Source: Anabaena azotica FACHB-119
GTDB taxonomy: Bacteria; Cyanobacteriota; Cyanobacteriia; Cyanobacteriales; Nostocaceae
Direction of reading: 5' to 3'
Assembly: GCF_014697625.1 (NCBI RefSeq)
Contig: NZ_JACJSG010000002.1
Span: forward strand, 217,249 to 281,248
DNA length: 64,000 nucleotides
Shown: positions 63,807 through 64,000 of the stretch, piece by piece
Layout: the number at the start of each line of letters is the position of its first letter
Position numbering within the stretch: the stretch's first letter is position 1
The notes under the pieces: model-generated
Databases searched by the model: none
Seen by the model: only the letters and a program-made list of their open reading frames with translations
Told to the model about the DNA's origin: nothing
Made by a program: the position numbers and the translations under genes

Positions 63807-64000
63807 ATGATTGTTTTAGAGTTTAAAGTTAAAGGGAAAACAACTCAATATGCAGCCATTGATGAGGCGATGAGAACCTGTCAATTTGTTCGCAACAAAG
63901 CTATTCGTTTTTGGATGGATAACCGAGGTGTAGGGCAGAAAGACTTGTATCGTCTTAGCAAGGTTCTCAGACATGAGTTTTCCTTTGTGAAAGCTTTGAA
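63807..64000 (+). CDS. tnpB: IS605-family TnpB, 5' fragment cut by window edge
   Basis: First 64 codons of an OrfB/TnpB protein: MIVLEFKVKGKTTQYAAIDE then AMRTCQFVRNKAIRFWMDN, the conserved TnpB start (helix plus N-terminal basic region). TnpB is an RNA-guided nuclease linked to IS200/IS605 transposition. The frame continues past base 64,000. GGAG lies ~13 bases before the ATG. No tnpA was seen upstream, so it could be an orphan tnpB. Confidence 0.7.
   Translation, partial: MIVLEFKVKGKTTQYAAIDEAMRTCQFVRNKAIRFWMDNRGVGQKDLYRLSKVLRHEFSFVKAL

Overview
The window looks like chromosomal DNA of a filamentous, heterocyst-forming cyanobacterium of the Nostoc/Anabaena/Trichormus group. Evidence: very frequent HIP1 sites (GCGATCGC), many runs of heptanucleotide short tandem repeats (CTGATAA, AGTCAATAGTC, CTGTCACC, GAGATGAGG types) between genes, small inverted-repeat (MITE-like) elements, and cyanobacterial gene families throughout. 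This assignment rests on style and protein resemblance only, because no rRNA or similar marker lies in the window.

Layout. 0.5-4 kb: a cheR - cheB - hybrid sensor kinase operon. 4-6.5 kb: a small unknown gene and a secreted choloylglycine-hydrolase-like amidase. 6.7-14 kb (minus strand): a five-gene chemotaxis-like operon (PatA-like regulator, CheY, CheW, methyl-accepting protein, CheA hybrid kinase) with the gene order of the Nostoc hmp hormogonium-motility locus. 14.6-25.6 kb: housekeeping genes (proA, FAD oxidoreductase, clpS, PlsC-like acyltransferase, methyltransferase, trhO, lactate/glycolate oxidase) and tRNA-Ala(UGC). 25.8-31.2 kb: tRNA-Leu(CAA), an internally deleted IS630 remnant and a 1398-residue CheB-CheR-PAS-kinase-receiver fusion. 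31.4-41.6 kb: MoeB-rhodanese, then a probable membrane-stress or ion cluster (TauE, DUF1634, two paralogous secreted proteins, TerC, SPFH, CadD-like) and an EamA transporter. 41.7-54.6 kb: a type III-D CRISPR effector and signalling module. 54.6-64 kb: HD hydrolase, leuB, prepilin peptidase, accD, argJ, a VOC protein, a serine recombinase with a degenerate catalytic motif, and the start of an IS605-type tnpB.

The most interesting region is 41,756-54,590. One minus-strand operon encodes stand-alone Csx3 (ring nuclease), a Csx3-P-loop ATPase fusion, a CARF-nuclease-like protein, an HD-less Cas10 with intact GGDD, a single Cas7, Csx10 (Cas5-like with a helical, possibly Cas11-like tail), a double-Cas7 fusion, Csx19 and a large TIGR03986-type RAMP protein. 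A TIGR03985/WYL-like regulator gene is divergent from it. No array, cas1, cas2 or cas6 is in the window. The inferred circuit is: target RNA bound by the complex, Cas10 makes cyclic oligoadenylate, the CARF protein responds, and the Csx3 proteins remove the signal. The fused Csx3 lacks the histidines of the stand-alone copy, and the CARF effector's nuclease-like domain lacks the canonical E-x-K. These are the features most likely to be undescribed.

Sequence repeats also shape proteins here. The C-terminal ends of three proteins (95-residue unknown, TIGR03985 regulator, HD hydrolase) run into intergenic repeats. All calls are from reading the sequence; no similarity search was run.
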